The notes under the pieces were generated by a model. That model had not been told where the DNA came from and made no database searches. It worked only from the letters and a program-made list of their open reading frames with translations. DNA of 7,473 nucleotides from Thermofilaceae archaeon (GTDB lineage: Archaea > Thermoproteota > Thermoprotei > Thermofilales > Thermofilaceae). Positions within the stretch are counted from its first letter, which is position 1. Each line of letters begins with the position of its first letter. Below are positions 6,861 to 7,473 of the stretch, in pieces. A program made the translations under genes and the position numbers. Location: contig JALURH010000227.1 in the NCBI GenBank assembly GCA_027017025.1, positions 1-7,473 on the forward strand, given 5' to 3'.

Positions 6861-7116
6861 GTGGTTGCCTGTGCTTTATCTCTTTGATACTTGGGGGACT
6901 ATTTGCACGGGCTTCTCCCTCAACCACTTCATGTGGTTCAGCTGCTCATTGGGGCTACATTGACCACCACCTAGGCAGCCTTACGGGATATGAGGATTGA
7001 CCTCCCGCTCCTGGTGGCTACTTTGCGTTATTGGAGCGGGAGAAGAGGTTTAGATAAGCAACATATTGGGCTTCCGTTGTATCTACTACGGCTTTGAAGA
7101 GATCCTGTTATCTAAG
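6861..7116 (+). ncRNA. Candidate structured RNA of about 256 nt, family unknown
   Basis: The segment runs from hairpin B to hairpin E. A TATA-like TTTAAGTAT (6832-6840) is centred about 25 nt before 6861, where the first stem begins. The odd pairs in stems B and E are G·U only if the plus strand is the RNA; on the minus strand they would be A·C mismatches. That slightly favours plus-strand transcription. AACCAC (6922-6927) can pair either with GTGGTT upstream (6861-6866) or with GTGGTT downstream (6933-6938), so two folds exclude each other. GC content is only moderate, lower than typical housekeeping RNAs of hyperthermophiles. No known RNA family was recognised, and the minus-strand TnpB reading below is a competing explanation. 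Confidence 0.3.
6876..6980 (-). pseudogene. Possible decayed C-terminal end of an IS200/IS605 TnpB (OrfB) gene
   Basis: On the minus strand, an open stretch of 34 codons ends in TAA (6878-6876). It reads ...CSPNEQLNHMKWL followed by REKPVQIVPQVSKR. This hydrophilic, proline-containing tail resembles the C-terminal tails I associate with archaeal TnpB proteins after the zinc ribbon. I recall this from family knowledge and could not check it. Upstream in the same frame are several stops (for example at 6983-6981 and 7049-7047), so nothing here can be a working protein. No zinc ribbon CxxC or RuvC residues are readable. The segment overlaps hairpins B and C; TnpB guide (omega/re) RNAs are made from exactly such a 3' tnpB plus right-end region. 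Chance resemblance remains possible. Confidence 0.35.
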
Positions 7117-7130
7117 GTATGGCTAAAATT

Positions 7131-7164
7131 ATTTAATAAAAACAGCGTGAGTATAGCTTAGGTG
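7131..7164 (+). promoter_or_regulatory. Promoter and ribosome site of the HEPN gene
   Basis: ATTTAATAAA (7131-7140) is a good TATA box, about 25 nt before 7161. GGTG (7161-7164) lies 5 nt before the TTG at 7170 and fits the archaeal GGTGAT-type ribosome site, so a very short leader is likely. Confidence 0.45.
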
Positions 7165-7169
7165 CTAGT

Positions 7170-7473
7170 TTGGAGCTTCCAGCTGAGTGGGTTGAAAAAG
7201 CCGATTTCCTCCTCAGGGACGCTGAGAAGCATTTAAGTGAAGGAGTGTACTGGATTGTATGCTTCGAGACTCAACAAGCCGCAGAGCTTTATTTAAGGGG
7301 GCTGCATGTAGCTCTAACCGGGTTACACCCTTATACACATGACCTAGTGGAGCTCCTCGATTCCCTTAGAGACTTAGGGTTAAACCCTCCCGAGAATCTT
7401 TACTCATATGCTGATGCACTTACCCCCCACTACACTATGTCAAGATATCCTGGGAGGAAACCTGTAACCTATA
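7170..7473 (+). CDS. HEPN-domain protein, N-terminal part (cut by window end)
   Basis: About 101 codons are visible, and the frame is still open at the last base. The start is a TTG at 7170, because no ATG or GTG occurs in frame after the TAA at 7137. The sequence has the helical HEPN layout (COG1895/COG2250, PF05168): WVEKADFLLRDAEKHLSEGVYWIVCFETQQAAELYLRGLH (split here by family-typical helices 1 and 2), then HDLVELLDSL and the late ALTPHYTMSRYPG motif. Archaeal HEPN proteins are often paired with a minimal nucleotidyltransferase (MNT) as a toxin-antitoxin-like module, or act as RNA-binding or RNase proteins. No MNT gene lies upstream here, so a partner would have to be downstream, outside the window. 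The Rx4-6H RNase motif is not visible in the part present. It sits beside the structured, possibly mobile-element-derived gap. Confidence 0.75.
   Translation, partial: MELPAEWVEKADFLLRDAEKHLSEGVYWIVCFETQQAAELYLRGLHVALTGLHPYTHDLVELLDSLRDLGLNPPENLYSYADALTPHYTMSRYPGRKPVTY

Larger units (their letters stand above)
6769..7169. other. Roughly 400-nt region with no normal gene but several strong hairpins
   Basis: No convincing long reading frame exists on either strand. Inverted repeats seen directly are listed here. (A) 6825-6831/6841-6847, 7 bp with one G·T. (B) GTGGTTG-CCTGTGC (6861-6874) with GCACGGG (6905-6911) and CAACCAC (6921-6927), 14 bp. (C) 6933-6940/6961-6967, 7 bp. (D) CTCCCGCTCC 7002-7011 with GGAGCGGGAG 7033-7042, 10 bp perfect, 21-nt loop. 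(E) 7049-7057/7108-7116, 9 bp with one G·T. GC content appears somewhat higher than in the flanking genes. It lacks the sequence hallmarks I would need for SRP RNA, RNase P RNA, rRNA or a tRNA. Candidates are an unrecognised structured RNA or the decayed end of an insertion element. Confidence 0.6.

Noticed and set aside
6848..6962. Plus-strand open stretch VILPKWLPVLYLFDTWG...SLGLH of about 38 codons
   Set aside because: No start codon near its beginning, no ribosome site and no recognised motif; it is opposite the TnpB-like reading and within the hairpins.
7051..7114. tRNA suggested by the 7-bp TAGATAA/TTATCTA stem enclosing about 50 nt
   Set aside because: No D-arm, anticodon arm or T-arm consensus inside it; it is only a hairpin.
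6861..7116. SRP (7S) RNA or RNase P RNA
   Set aside because: No GGAA/GNAR helix-8 hairpin with the AGCAG side, no UGUAA Alu-type motif, no GAGGAAAGUC or ACAGAA..GGCUUA core of RNase P, no 5'/3' end pairing, and GC too low for such RNAs in a hyperthermophile.
1..7473. CRISPR array, att site or complete insertion sequence
   Set aside because: No regularly spaced direct repeats, no tRNA end with a duplication, and no intact transposase gene were seen.

Overview
The window looks like a hyperthermophilic or thermophilic crenarchaeon (Thermoproteota, possibly Desulfurococcales-like). This is inferred, not proven. The signs are archaeal A/T-rich TATA boxes about 25-33 nt before start codons, apparently leaderless genes, TTG starts, GGAGG/GGTG-type ribosome sites inside operons, heavy use of AGG/AGA and ATA codons, a stand-alone ATP-cone protein and an archaeal-style HEPN gene. 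Apart from the structured gap near the right end, coding is dense.

Layout. (1) 1-1730: the 3' end of tldD overlaps a complete tldE/pmbA by 4 nt; together they make the TldD-TldE peptidase. (2) 1776-3080: an apparently leaderless gene for a DraG/ARH-type ADP-ribosylglycohydrolase with an N-terminal extension. (3) 3106-6115: a metal-uptake locus. A membrane-anchored ZnuA-like binding protein is read leftward. An ATPase, a membrane permease and a NikR-like repressor are read rightward as one overlapping operon. The two arms share a 65-nt intergenic region with a palindromic TATA box at its centre and TGTGYACAGG elements in inverted orientation on either side, which fits joint control by the NikR-like protein. 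(4) 6199-6768: a lone ATP-cone protein. (5) 6769-7169: about 400 nt without a normal gene but with strong hairpins. On the minus strand it contains what may be the degraded C-terminal end of an IS200/IS605 TnpB gene. This is the least explained part of the window. (6) 7170 to the edge: a HEPN-domain protein, cut off by the window.

How the genes work together. The transporter should capture a divalent metal outside the cell (binding protein), move it through the permease and power this with the ATPase, while the NikR-like protein senses metal and switches the locus. Both the binding protein and the regulator have changed metal ligands compared with ZnuA and NikR, so the metal cannot be assigned from sequence. 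The other genes (TldDE, ADP-ribosylglycohydrolase, ATP-cone, HEPN) appear to be separate transcription units with no evident link to it.
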